Positions 24,105 to 32,678 of a stretch of 64,000 nucleotides of DNA are shown here, in pieces; the stretch's first letter is position 1, and the number at the start of each line of letters is the position of its first letter. The translations under genes and the position numbers were made by a program. Below the pieces are notes generated by a model, which saw nothing but the letters and a program-made list of their open reading frames with translations, was not told where the DNA came from and searched no databases. This DNA comes from Herbiconiux sp. SALV-R1 (GTDB taxonomy: Bacteria > Actinomycetota > Actinomycetes > Actinomycetales > Microbacteriaceae): assembly GCF_013113715.1 (NCBI RefSeq), contig NZ_CP053344.1, positions 3,844,001 through 3,908,000 of the forward strand, given 5' to 3'.

Positions 24105-25457
24105 TCAGCGGGCTGACGGCGGTGTCGGCCGCGCTCGCTCGAGTCCGAGGCGGATGGCGCGGTAGCCGAAGCCCACCGCCACGACGACCACGCCCACCAC
24201 CACAGCCGTGGACGGCAGCGCGGCGACGAGCACCACGCAGCCGGCCGCCCCGACGAGCTGCACCACGCGGGGCGAGCGCCGCTCGGAGCCCCGCTGACCG
24301 AACGCCGAGACGTTCGCCACGAAGTAGTACAGCAGCACCCCGAACGACGAGAACGCGATCACCCCGCGCAGGTCGACCGTGAGCACCAGCGCCACGATGA
24401 CGACGCCGACGGCGAGCTCGGCCCGGCGCGGAACGCTGCGGTGCGCGTCGACCACGCCGAGCAGGCGGGGCAGGTCGCCCTGCCTCCCCATGGCGAGGGC
24501 GGTGCGCCCGACCCCCGTGACGAGGGCGAGCAAGGCTCCGAGGGAGGCCAGCGCGGCTCCCACGCCGACGACGGGAACCGCCCATCCCCAGCCGTTGGTC
24601 GACACCACCTGCGCCAAGGGGTCGGCCGCCGACGCGAGTCCCGAGGCGCCCAGCGTCGCGACCGCCACCACGGCGATCGCCGCGTAGACCGCCAGGGCGA
24701 TGACGAAGGCCAGGGTCACGGCCCGCGGGATGGTGCGCTCCGGATGCTTCACCTCCTCGCCGAGGGTCGCGATGCGCGCATACCCGGCGAAGGCGAAGAA
24801 GAGGAGCCCGGCGGCCTGGAGGATGCCGTACGGCGTCACCGAGGAGAGGGGCGCCGAGAGGACGGCGGGCTCGGGCGACGAGCCGGCTGCGACGACGGGG
24901 CCGGCCAGCGCATCCGTCACCCCTGAGGCGACGACGATCGCGAGCACCACCAGCACCGCCACCACGATCACCCGGGCCGCCAGGGCCGTGCGGGTGATGC
25001 CGAACAGGTTGACACCCACGAGGGCGGCGACGGCGAGCGCCGCCAGCGGGCGCTCGAACGCCTCCGCTCCCGGGGGCAGCGCGTAGACGGCGAAGGTGAG
25101 CGCCATGGCGGCGCAGCTCGCGGTCTTGCCGATGACGAAGCTCCATCCGGCGGCGAAGCCCCACCACTCCCCCAGGCGCTCGCGACCGTAGACGTAGCTG
25201 CCGCCCGCCGTCGGATAGCGCGCCGCGAGTTGCGCGGTCGAGGTGGCGTTGCAGTAGGCGACCACGGCGGCGATGCCGAGCGCGCCGAGGAGCGCCGCGG
25301 CGCCTCCCGCCGAGGCGGCGGCCGGGGCGAAGACCGAGAACACGCCCGCGCCGATCATGGCGCCCAGCCCGATGAACACGGCATCGGTGAGTCCGAGTCG
25401 GCGCTCGAGCGCGGGCGGCGGCGAGGGCGGCGGCGAGGGCGGGGTGGCGGCGGTCAC
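24105..25457 (-). CDS. APC-family amino acid permease
   Basis: 450-residue amino acid/polyamine/organocation permease with about 12 membrane segments. Helix 1 carries the substrate-binding GAMIGAGVFSVFAPAA, and helix 6 the LLFFAFAGYARIATLGEEVKHPERTIPRA motif typical of the family. A proline-rich N-terminus (PPSPPPSPPPALERRLGL) precedes helix 1. The GTG at 25457 has TAGTCT exactly 6 nt upstream, suggesting a leaderless mRNA. The substrate is not deducible. Transcribed away from the carotenoid operon's end but in the same direction, 46 bp downstream. Confidence 0.92.
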   Translation of the reverse strand: MTAATPPSPPPSPPPALERRLGLTDAVFIGLGAMIGAGVFSVFAPAAASAGGAAALLGALGIAAVVAYCNATSTAQLAARYPTAGGSYVYGRERLGEWWGFAAGWSFVIGKTASCAAMALTFAVYALPPGAEAFERPLAALAVAALVGVNLFGITRTALAARVIVVAVLVVLAIVVASGVTDALAGPVVAAGSSPEPAVLSAPLSSVTPYGILQAAGLLFFAFAGYARIATLGEEVKHPERTIPRAVTLAFVIALAVYAAIAVVAVATLGASGLASAADPLAQVVSTNGWGWAVPVVGVGAALASLGALLALVTGVGRTALAMGRQGDLPRLLGVVDAHRSVPRRAELAVGVVIVALVLTVDLRGVIAFSSFGVLLYYFVANVSAFGQRGSERRSPRVVQLVGAAGCVVLVAALPSTAVVVGVVVVAVGFGYRAIRLGLERARPTPPSAR

Positions 25458-25463
25458 CGGCGA

Positions 25464-25469
25464 AGACTA
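25464..25469 (-). promoter_or_regulatory. -10 hexamer TAGTCT of the APC permease gene
   Basis: TAGTCT, then 6 nt, then GTG; no Shine-Dalgarno. Confidence 0.5.
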
Positions 25470-25503
25470 GTCGTGCCCGGTGAACACGGGGCGACGGCCC
25501 GCA

Positions 25504-26826
25504 TCACCGCGCGTGGCGAGGTGCCGGGAGCTGGGCGGCGACGAGCGAGTGGCCGCGGGCGGTGAAGTGGATGCCGTCGGCGTCGACGTCGCTGCGCAGC
25601 CGATCGGGCTGCGCCGGGTCGCGCAGCAGGAAGTCGGCGTCGATCACGCGGTCGAGGCCATACGGCAGCGTCGAGAGCCAGGCGTTCCAGGCCACCCTGG
25701 TGCTCTCCTCCGCTCCGCTCAACGAGCGCGGCGGCTCCGTCATGGCGTAGATCGTCGCGTCGGGCCACTGCGTGCGCACCCTCGTCACGATCGCACCCCA
25801 GTCGTTCTGGATGTCGGCGAGCTGCCGCCCCCGCGCGATGTCGTTCGACGCCGCCCACACGGTGACGACGTCGGGCGCGAGCTCCTCTCCGTACTGCTGC
25901 CACAGCTCGGAACCGCCGGCGAACAGCGCGCTCAGTGACCCGGGCGCCGCGAGCGACACCGCCACCGCGTCGTTCGAGATCGCCCACTGCTGCGGCCACG
26001 CCGTCTGCTCGCCCCGGGTCGGATGCTCGTCGGGCGCGAGCGTTCCGGGTGCGTTGAGCGAGTGCCCGATGCTGAGCAGAACGGGAGCGTCGCCGGTGAA
26101 CTCGTACTCGATCCACACGTCGAAGTAGCTGAGGTCGGCACTGCGCTCGGCGCGCGGCGTGCCGATGGCTGCCGCATCGGTCGACGCCCCCACCCCGGTG
26201 GCGAGCCACGACAGACCCGGATTGGTGGCCAGGATCGCGCCCGCGGGGGCGGTGAAGCCGAGCGAGAGCAGGTAGGGCGTGTGGGCGGCGACGAGCTGGG
26301 TGTCGGGTTCGATCCACCCCGACACGAACCCCTCCCTGGCGAGGTTGGCGGTGCCGCTGACCTCGACGGGCGCGGTGCCGAACTCCCCCGTCTGGCCGTC
26401 GGGCCCGTCGATGCGGTGCTCCCCCACGTAGACGCCGGTGAGGGTGACGGGCGAGTCGATGCTCTGCTCGGTGTTGAACTGCCAGTTGCGCACGTGCACG
26501 CGGAACGCCGTGGCGTCGACGGCGAGCTCGAAGGGCAGGCGCATCGACGCCTCGACGTCGCCTCCCCCGCCGGCCTCGACCCGGTCAAGGGTGTGGCCGA
26601 AGCTGTAGTCGGCGACGCGGGCGGGGGTGCCCACCTGCTTCACCGGCACCCGGCCGGCGGCGTCGGCGCGACCTGCCCCTGCCTCCTGCACCCGGGCCGG
26701 GGCGATGGACGGCGCCGCGGCGTTCAGCGAGCCGAGGGCGAAGGCGGCGACGGCCAGTGAGACGACCGCGGCCACCGAGGTGATCGCGAGCAGCAGGCGC
26801 GTGCGATCGCGTCGGGGTCTGCTCAT
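25504..26826 (-). CDS. Membrane-anchored SGNH/GDSL-like hydrolase in the carotenoid operon
   Basis: 440 residues: a signal anchor at about 10-33, then an exported region. The C-terminal half resembles an SGNH hydrolase: VLLSIGHSLNAPG where the block I Ser is expected, WAASNDIARG (block III Asn) and DADGIHFTARGH near the C-terminus (Asp-x-x-His, block V). The first block is atypical (GHS instead of GDS). The N-terminal half is beta-rich with no clear family. The ATG overlaps the crtEb stop by 1 nt (TGATG), so it is co-translated with the C50 carotenoid genes. It might deacylate or acylate a carotenoid glycoside or envelope glycan (inference). Confidence 0.8.
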   Translation of the reverse strand: MSRPRRDRTRLLLAITSVAAVVSLAVAAFALGSLNAAAPSIAPARVQEAGAGRADAAGRVPVKQVGTPARVADYSFGHTLDRVEAGGGGDVEASMRLPFELAVDATAFRVHVRNWQFNTEQSIDSPVTLTGVYVGEHRIDGPDGQTGEFGTAPVEVSGTANLAREGFVSGWIEPDTQLVAAHTPYLLSLGFTAPAGAILATNPGLSWLATGVGASTDAAAIGTPRAERSADLSYFDVWIEYEFTGDAPVLLSIGHSLNAPGTLAPDEHPTRGEQTAWPQQWAISNDAVAVSLAAPGSLSALFAGGSELWQQYGEELAPDVVTVWAASNDIARGRQLADIQNDWGAIVTRVRTQWPDATIYAMTEPPRSLSGAEESTRVAWNAWLSTLPYGLDRVIDADFLLRDPAQPDRLRSDVDADGIHFTARGHSLVAAQLPAPRHAR

Positions 26827-27689
26827 CACTCCATGGTGAGCAACCACTGCCAGATGAGCAAGAGCGTCACCAGGAAGCCGGCCACGTAGTTCAGCCACAG
26901 GAAGCGGTGCCACCCGGCGTTGGCGCGCTCGGCGTCGGCGTCGCTGATCGACCAGTAGGGCAGGATGCTTACCGCATAGGGCACGGCCAGCACGGCGGCG
27001 AGGGGGCCCGGCCAGGGCGTGAGCAGCAGCAGCACGCCCGACATGATGTATGCCGCGAAAGCCATACGCACCGTCGCCTTGCCGCCCACGACGGTGGCGA
27101 TCGAGCCGATGCCGCCCTCGCGGTCGGCGACGATGTCTTGCACGGCACCGAAGGCGTGGCTCGCGATGCCCCAGAGGAAGTAGGCGCCGAGCAGGGCGAA
27201 CAGTCCGGGCGTGAAGGCCGCGCCCGCGAGCGCGAGTCCGTAGACCGCGGGGCTCACGAAGTGCGTGCTCGAGGTGAGCGAGTCGAGGAAGGGGCGCTCC
27301 TTGAACCTCAGCCCCGGAGCGCTGTAGGCGATGACGGCGAAGACGCTCACCGCGAGCACCGCCCACGACAAGGGCGATCCGACCGCGACGAGGAAGACGA
27401 GGAACGGCACGTTCGTGATGACGACCGCCCAGAGCGTCACCCGGTGCAGCGAGCGGTCGAGCACCGCCCCCTCCACGCCGCCCTTGCGCGGGTTGCGGAG
27501 GTCGGACTCGTAGTCGAACACGTCGTTGATGCCGTACATGGCGAGGTTGTAGGGCACCAGGAAGTAGAGGGTGCCGAGCACGAACACCAGGTCGACCTCG
27601 CGCGTGGTGAGGAGGTAGCCGGCGGCGAACGGGAACGCGGTGTTGACCCACGACAGCGGCCGCGACGACAGCAGCAGGGTGCGGATCAT
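26826..27689 (-). CDS. crtEb: Lycopene elongase, UbiA-type prenyltransferase
   Basis: 287-residue membrane prenyltransferase that adds C5 units to both ends of lycopene to give C50 carotenoids. The UbiA signature NDVFDYESD (first Asp-rich motif) and a second motif QDIVADREGGIGS are present, with about eight membrane helices. It sits directly after crtYe/crtYf as in corynebacterial decaprenoxanthin clusters; the start (ATG 27689) overlaps the crtYf stop by 4 bp. It belongs to the pathway crtE-crtB-crtI-crtEb-crtYe/f. Confidence 0.95.
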   Translation of the reverse strand: MIRTLLLSSRPLSWVNTAFPFAAGYLLTTREVDLVFVLGTLYFLVPYNLAMYGINDVFDYESDLRNPRKGGVEGAVLDRSLHRVTLWAVVITNVPFLVFLVAVGSPLSWAVLAVSVFAVIAYSAPGLRFKERPFLDSLTSSTHFVSPAVYGLALAGAAFTPGLFALLGAYFLWGIASHAFGAVQDIVADREGGIGSIATVVGGKATVRMAFAAYIMSGVLLLLTPWPGPLAAVLAVPYAVSILPYWSISDADAERANAGWHRFLWLNYVAGFLVTLLLIWQWLLTME

Positions 27690-28021
27690 CGCTCGCTCCC
27701 CTTCGTGTCACGTGCGCCGAGCAGCAGCCAGAGGGAGGGCAGGAGCAGCACCGCGGCGACCGCGTAGGCGAAGTCTTCGAGCGGCGCGATGCCGAGGAAC
27801 GCCCCCGAGATCAGCCCCTCGTCGTAGCCGACGAGGCCGATGGCGATCATCACGTTGTCGAACAGCGCGGTGAGCACGAGCAGCACACCGAGGCTCACGC
27901 CGAACGCACCAAGGATGCCGCGTCGCGCCTCCGCCGGCCGTCGGCGCACGACCACCGCCGCCACGACCAGCACCACGAGAACGGGAGCGAGGAAGAGGGC
28001 GTTGAGGGTCCAGTACGTCAT
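27686..28021 (-). CDS. crtYf: C50 carotenoid cyclase subunit, CrtYf-like
   Basis: 111-residue membrane protein with three predicted helices, one half of the heterodimeric cyclase that closes the end rings of C50 carotenoids. The motif DEGLISGAFLGIAPLEDFAYAV (with conserved PLEDF) is typical of this cyclase family. Its ATG overlaps the crtYe stop (ATGA). Whether the rings are epsilon (decaprenoxanthin), gamma or beta type cannot be decided from sequence by eye. Confidence 0.93.
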   Translation of the reverse strand: MTYWTLNALFLAPVLVVLVVAAVVVRRRPAEARRGILGAFGVSLGVLLVLTALFDNVMIAIGLVGYDEGLISGAFLGIAPLEDFAYAVAAVLLLPSLWLLLGARDTKGSER

Positions 28022-28341
28022 GAGGCCGACCGCCGCGCGATCAGCCGACGGGCGCCGAGGAACACGTTCATCGTGAGGTAGCAGAGCAGGGTGAGGAAGA
28101 ACAGCTCCTCCACCGGCAGCTCGGGCGCCACCTGCAGCCCCGTCATGAACGAGGTCTCTCCGCGGAAGAAGATGCCGAGGCCGATCCCCGCCAGGTCCCA
28201 GAGCACGAAGAACACGACACCCGCGACGAGCACCACCGCCGCGCGGCCCGGCCGGTCGAAGAAGAACAGCCGGAAGCGTCGGTCGAGCACCACCATGCCG
28301 GTGATCGAGACGAGGAGCGCCGCGAGGTACAGGATTCCCAT
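28018..28341 (-). CDS. crtYe: C50 carotenoid cyclase subunit, CrtYe-like
   Basis: 107-residue, three-helix partner of CrtYf. Diagnostic segment: GIFFRGETSFMTGLQVAPELPVEELFFLTLLCY, where the PVEELFF motif matches the catalytic acidic motif of the heterodimeric cyclases. It lies 9 nt after crtI and overlaps crtYf by 4 bp, so the two subunits are produced together. Confidence 0.93.
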   Translation of the reverse strand: MGILYLAALLVSITGMVVLDRRFRLFFFDRPGRAAVVLVAGVVFFVLWDLAGIGLGIFFRGETSFMTGLQVAPELPVEELFFLTLLCYLTMNVFLGARRLIARRSAS

Positions 28342-28350
28342 GCGCGCCGC

Positions 28351-30084
28351 TCAGCCCGCCGAGGCGAGCGGCTCGGGCAACGCCGTGGTGCTGGTGTCTC
28401 CGCGCAGCCGCTTGAGCACGAGCTCGGCGCTGATGAGGCACATCGGCAGCCCGATGCCCGGCGTGGTCGAACCTCCCGCGTAGTAGAGGCCCTCGACCTT
28501 CGAGCTCACGTTCTTGGCGCGGAACATCGCGCTCTGCCGGAGGGTGTGTGCGGGCCCGAGGGCCGTGCCCTTCCACGAGTTGAGGTCGTCGGCGAAGTCG
28601 GCGGGGCCGACGGTGCGACGCACCTTCACCCGCGCGGCGAGGTCGGGGATGCCTGCCCACTGGGCGATCTGGGCGATCGCCGTGTCGGCGAGCCGCTCCA
28701 CCGTCGCGTCGCCCGCCCCGTCGACACCGCCGTGCCCGATCGACGGGTCGGCGGGGATCGGCACGAGAACGAACAGGTTCTCCGTGCCCTCCGGTGCCAC
28801 CGTGTCGTCGGTCGCGCTGGGGCGGCAGACGTAGAGCGAGGCGGGGTCGGGAACGCTCGGGTGATCGCTGAAGATCTTGCCGAAGTCGCCCTTCCAGTCC
28901 TTCGTGAAGAACAGTGTGTGGTGCTCGAGCTCGGGCAGCTCGCCCTCGACACCGAGCAGCACCAGCAGGGCGCTGGGGCCGGCGGTGCGCTTCTCCCAGT
29001 ACGACTCGGGGTAGCTCTGCAGCTCCGGCAGGAGCATCCGGGTCTCGGTGTGCCAGAGATCGGCGGTCGACACGACGACGTCGGCGTCGAGGGAGTGCGC
29101 GCGGCCTGCCTCGTCGGAGTAGTGCACGCCGCCGACGTGCGGCCTGGTCGACGGGTCGCCCTCCGGCTCCGGCGCGACCGCCGTCGAGGCCTCCCCCGCC
29201 AGCACCCGCCGGAGCTCGTCGCGGTCGATGACGTTCGTGTCGAAGGCGGTGGTCTCGTAGTCGTAGGGGTCTTCGGGCTCGGGGGCGACCACGACGCTCG
29301 CGTCGGCGGCCATCACGATGCGGGTCACCTCGGCTCCCGTCACGATCGTCACACCCTCGGCACGGGCAACGCGCTCCACGGCATCGATCACTGTGGAGAG
29401 CCCGCCCTTCGGGTAGAGCACCCCGTCGTCGAGGTCGAGGTGGCTCATCAGGTGATACATGCTCGGAGCGGCATATGGTGAGCTGCCGAGGAAGACGGCC
29501 GGGTAGCCGAGCACCTGAACCAGCCGCGGGTCTTTCACTGTGCGGCCCGCGAAGGTGGCGAGGGGTTCCGAGAGCAGCCGCACGAGGCGCGGCAGCCGCT
29601 TCACCACGGGGGCGACGAGCAGCGGGGTGTACTTCTCGAACGTGGTGTACAGGAAGTGGTCTTTGGCGAGCTCGTAGGTCTCGCGCGCGGAGTCGAGGTA
29701 CCCCGCCATCCGCACCCCCGAACCGGGTTCGAGCGACTCGAACAGCTCGAGGTTCGCCTCGCGCGACGCGGCGAGGTCGATGTGCTGCTCCTCGCCCTCG
29801 AAGTACACCCGGTACCCGGGGTCGAGCTTCACCAGGTCGAGCTCATCGGCGGCGCTCGTGCCGAACAGCTTGAAGAAGTGGTCGAAGACCTCGGGCATGA
29901 GGTACCACGAGGGGCCGGTGTCGAAGCGGAATCCGTCACGCTCCCAGACCCCCGCGCGACCGCCGAGCGCGGCGTTCTTCTCGAGCAGGGTCACCGCGTA
30001 CCCCTCACGGGCGAGCAGGGCGGCGCTGGCCAGCCCGCTGATGCCGCCACCGATCACGATCGCGGTCTTCTGCGCATCCGTCAC
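28351..30084 (-). CDS. crtI: Phytoene desaturase (lycopene-forming)
   Basis: 577-residue FAD-dependent CrtI desaturase that converts phytoene to lycopene in four steps. The N-terminal dinucleotide fold reads AIVIGGGISGLASAALLAREGY, with GGRAGVWERDGFRFDTGPSW after it. The C-terminal FAD motif is YYAGGSTTPGIGLPMCLISAELV. A Gly/Pro/Asp-rich insert at about 270-330 (VAPEPEDPYDYE, VAPEPEGDPSTRP) is longer than in many homologues. The GTG at 30084 lies 4 nt after the crtB stop; a longer frame to 30159 overlaps crtB and is not CrtI-like. Confidence 0.95.
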   Translation of the reverse strand: MTDAQKTAIVIGGGISGLASAALLAREGYAVTLLEKNAALGGRAGVWERDGFRFDTGPSWYLMPEVFDHFFKLFGTSAADELDLVKLDPGYRVYFEGEEQHIDLAASREANLELFESLEPGSGVRMAGYLDSARETYELAKDHFLYTTFEKYTPLLVAPVVKRLPRLVRLLSEPLATFAGRTVKDPRLVQVLGYPAVFLGSSPYAAPSMYHLMSHLDLDDGVLYPKGGLSTVIDAVERVARAEGVTIVTGAEVTRIVMAADASVVVAPEPEDPYDYETTAFDTNVIDRDELRRVLAGEASTAVAPEPEGDPSTRPHVGGVHYSDEAGRAHSLDADVVVSTADLWHTETRMLLPELQSYPESYWEKRTAGPSALLVLLGVEGELPELEHHTLFFTKDWKGDFGKIFSDHPSVPDPASLYVCRPSATDDTVAPEGTENLFVLVPIPADPSIGHGGVDGAGDATVERLADTAIAQIAQWAGIPDLAARVKVRRTVGPADFADDLNSWKGTALGPAHTLRQSAMFRAKNVSSKVEGLYYAGGSTTPGIGLPMCLISAELVLKRLRGDTSTTALPEPLASAG

Positions 30085-30088
30085 TCGA

Positions 30089-31033
30089 TCAGATCTCCCT
30101 CGCCTGCGTGCGGGCGGTGCCCGACGGGTGCTCCTGGGGCACCCGTCCGAGCGCCGCACCCACGGCTATTCTCACCTTGACGGGGTTCGGAACCCGGATG
30201 CGCGTCGCGGCGAGTACGGATGCGGGCGTGCGGCGCAGACGCTCGGTCAGCTCCTCGAACAGCCGCTGGGCCAGCACGACGGCCCTCCGGCTCGACGGCG
30301 GAAGCCCGCGCAGGCACGACCGGGCGATGCGGAGGTCGTCGTCGATGCCGGCGACGATGCGCAGCTTCTCGGCCTCGCTGAAGGTCGTGACGTCGACCCC
30401 GGGGAAGTAGCTGCGGCCGAGCGCCTCGAAATCGGCGGCGAGGTCACGGAGGAAGTTGATCTTCTGGAAGGCCGCGCCGAGATGACGCGCGCCGTCTTCG
30501 AGACGTGCACGCTCGGCGGGAGCCGTGGGCACCCCGTCGAGGAACGCCGCGAGGCACATCAGCCCCACCACCTCGGCCGAACCGTAGACGTAGTCGTCGA
30601 ACGACTCCGGCGTGTGCTCCCGCTGCGAGACGTCGGCGCGCATCGACCTGAAGAAGGGCGTCGTGAGGTCTTCACCGATGCCCACCCGCCGTGCGGTGTA
30701 CCCGAAGGCGTGCACGACGAGGTTCGTGCTGTACCCGCAGGCGAGGGCCTCGTGGGTCTCGCGCTCGAGCGCGTCGAGCCGTTCGGCGATCTCGCCTGAT
30801 TCGAGGTCGGCCGCGGCGGCGACTCCGTCGACGACCTCGTCGGCGAGGCGCACCAGCGCGTAGATGTTCTCGACGTGCTGCCGCACCGACGGCGCGAGAA
30901 GGCGGGAGGCGAGGCCGAACGACGTGGAGTAGCGGCGGATGACGATCGCCGCGGTCTCCATGGCCACGCGGTCGTAGAGATCGGGCTCGCGATCGGAGCC
31001 GCTCTTCCCGCGTGCACTGCTCACAAGGCTCAC
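30089..31033 (-). CDS. crtB: Phytoene synthase
   Basis: 314-residue squalene/phytoene synthase condensing two GGPP molecules to phytoene. Both Asp-rich magnesium motifs are present: VRLADEVVDG and NFLRDLAADFEALGR, with FQKI preceding the second. The GTG at 31033 overlaps the crtE stop (GTGA), indicating coupling; the next GTG at 31024 is an alternative. A longer frame continuing to 31255 runs inside crtE and is rejected. Confidence 0.95.
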   Translation of the reverse strand: MSLVSSARGKSGSDREPDLYDRVAMETAAIVIRRYSTSFGLASRLLAPSVRQHVENIYALVRLADEVVDGVAAAADLESGEIAERLDALERETHEALACGYSTNLVVHAFGYTARRVGIGEDLTTPFFRSMRADVSQREHTPESFDDYVYGSAEVVGLMCLAAFLDGVPTAPAERARLEDGARHLGAAFQKINFLRDLAADFEALGRSYFPGVDVTTFSEAEKLRIVAGIDDDLRIARSCLRGLPPSSRRAVVLAQRLFEELTERLRRTPASVLAATRIRVPNPVKVRIAVGAALGRVPQEHPSGTARTQAREI

Positions 31034-32109
31034 CGTACGCGACCAAGCACCGAGGCGACCACCGGGCGGAACTCGTCGCGCACCTCCGGGGTCAACGACT
31101 CGTCGGCGAGCGCCTCCCAGGCGCGGTTGGCGTTCTCGCGCGCGAGCGCCTCGGCGAACCGCCTCGACCCGGTCTCCTCGAGCACCCCGCGGATGCGCTC
31201 GGCGTCTGCGGCGGTGAGGTCGGGCGACCCGAACAGCGAGGCGACGGAGGCCCATTCCGGGCGGGTCACCGCGTGGGCGAGCAGCACGGTGCTCTTGCCC
31301 TCGCGCAGATCGCCGAGCGCGGTCTTCCCGGTCTCGTTCTCGTCGCCGAACACCCCGAGGAGGTCGTCGACGATCTGGTACGCGATGCCGATGCGCCGGC
31401 CGAAGCGCCCGAGCGCCTCGACGGCCTGGTCGGCGGCCCCCGCCAGCACGGCCCCGGCCTTGAGCGGCGCCTCGAAGGAGTACTCCGCCGTCTTCAGCCG
31501 TTCCATCTCGACGATCTCCTCCACCGCGGGAGGATCGCTGCGCAGCGAGAAGTCGACGTCGAGCAGCTCCCCCGCCGCCGAGACGAACATCGCCTCGTCG
31601 AGGATGTCGTGCAGCCGGGTGCGCAGCACCCCGTCGACGCCGGAGCGATCGATCATGCGGAAGGCGTTGAACAGGGCGAGGTCGCCCGCGATGACCGCGA
31701 CCGACATGCCGCGGTGCTCGGCGATGGGAAGCGGGATGCCCGCCGTCGTCGCGAGGTCGCGGTAGCTTCCCGAGACGTTCGGCCCGCCGCGGCGCACGAA
31801 GTCGCGGTCGATGACGTCGTCGTGCACGATGAGGGCGGTGTGCAGCAGTTCGAAGGCCGCGCCGATGTGCGCGGCGGCGTCGATGTCGGTGCCGCCGAGC
31901 GATTCATAGGCCGCCATGACCATGCGCGGGCGGAAGCGTTTGCCGCCCGACGCGTTGCGTTCGAGCGTCTGCCAGAGCGCGGCGTATGGATTTCCGAGAG
32001 CTTTCGCCCGATAGTGGGAGTCATCGAAGAAGGAACGGAGCACACGATCGACCTGATGCTGACGGCGCTCCGAGACGGCGACCAGATCGTGAGTATCCAC
32101 GTCTCTCAC
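31030..32109 (-). CDS. crtE: Geranylgeranyl diphosphate synthase
   Basis: 359-residue polyprenyl synthase making GGPP for carotenoids. First aspartate-rich motif HDDVIDRDFVRRGGPNVSG and second QIVDDLLGVFGDENETGK are intact; GKRFRPRM is the pyrophosphate-binding segment. The GTG at 32109 is proposed as start; GTG at 32100 is equally possible, as neither has a clear Shine-Dalgarno. The frame runs open into the idi promoter region and opposite idi, and that part is not family-like. First gene of the carotenoid operon, divergent from idi. Confidence 0.93.
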   Translation of the reverse strand: MRDVDTHDLVAVSERRQHQVDRVLRSFFDDSHYRAKALGNPYAALWQTLERNASGGKRFRPRMVMAAYESLGGTDIDAAAHIGAAFELLHTALIVHDDVIDRDFVRRGGPNVSGSYRDLATTAGIPLPIAEHRGMSVAVIAGDLALFNAFRMIDRSGVDGVLRTRLHDILDEAMFVSAAGELLDVDFSLRSDPPAVEEIVEMERLKTAEYSFEAPLKAGAVLAGAADQAVEALGRFGRRIGIAYQIVDDLLGVFGDENETGKTALGDLREGKSTVLLAHAVTRPEWASVASLFGSPDLTAADAERIRGVLEETGSRRFAEALARENANRAWEALADESLTPEVRDEFRPVVASVLGRVR

Positions 32110-32146
32110 GTTACACGGCAAACTGGTAATAAAGGAGAATAGTGAA
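32110..32146. promoter_or_regulatory. Divergent crtE / idi promoter region
   Basis: Only 37 bp separates the two starts. It contains TTAC-N11-GTAA (32111-32129), a possible dyad for a regulator, a -10-like GGTAAT (32125-32130) for idi and the idi ribosome-binding site AAAGGAG (32131-32137). Both genes feed isoprenoid synthesis, so joint control is plausible. Confidence 0.5.
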
Positions 32147-32674
32147 ATGACCACGACTCCTGAGCAAGTGATCCTTCTCGCCGACGACGGATCCCCCATC
32201 GGCGTGGCCGACAAACTCACCGTACACACCGACGACACGCCGCTCCACCTCGCTTTCTCCTGCCACGTCTTCGACGACGAGGGCCGCGTGCTCGTCACCC
32301 GTCGCGCGCTCACCAAGCTCACCTGGCCCGGGGTGTGGACGAACTCGTTCTGCGGCCATCCCGCACCGGGGGAGTCGTTCGACGACGCCGTTCGGCGCCG
32401 CGCCGAGCGCGAGCTCGGGCTCGAGATCGCGAGCCTCGAGCTTGCACTGCCCGACTTCCGCTACCTCGCGATCGACGCCTCCGGCATCGTCGAGAACGAG
32501 ATCTGCCCCGTCTACACCGCTCGCGCCGCCGGCCCGATCTCCGCCAACCCCGACGAGGTCTCCGAGTGGCGCTGGGCCGATACCGCGGAGCTCGGCCTCG
32601 CCGTGTCGCTCACCCCGTGGGCCTTCAGCCCGTGGCTGGCGCTGCAGCTGCCGCAACTGGCGCCGCTAGCCTGA
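32147..32674 (+). CDS. idi: Isopentenyl-diphosphate isomerase, type 1
   Basis: 175-residue Nudix-fold enzyme interconverting IPP and DMAPP, supplying the starter for GGPP synthesis. Active-site motifs: WTNSFCGHPAPGE (catalytic Cys) and GIVENEICPVYTA (catalytic Glu in NEICPV); metal-binding His residues are in PLHLAFS and CGHP. The Nudix-like helix RRRAERELGLE is present. A good AAAGGAG lies 9 nt before the ATG. Divergent from crtE. Confidence 0.96.
   Translation: MTTTPEQVILLADDGSPIGVADKLTVHTDDTPLHLAFSCHVFDDEGRVLVTRRALTKLTWPGVWTNSFCGHPAPGESFDDAVRRRAERELGLEIASLELALPDFRYLAIDASGIVENEICPVYTARAAGPISANPDEVSEWRWADTAELGLAVSLTPWAFSPWLALQLPQLAPLA
32667..32672 (+). promoter_or_regulatory. -10 hexamer TAGCCT of the XRE-cupin gene
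   Basis: TAGCCT, overlapping the end of idi, ends 6 nt before the ATG at 32679. It may give an independent leaderless transcript besides idi read-through. Confidence 0.45.
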
Positions 32675-32678
32675 GGTC

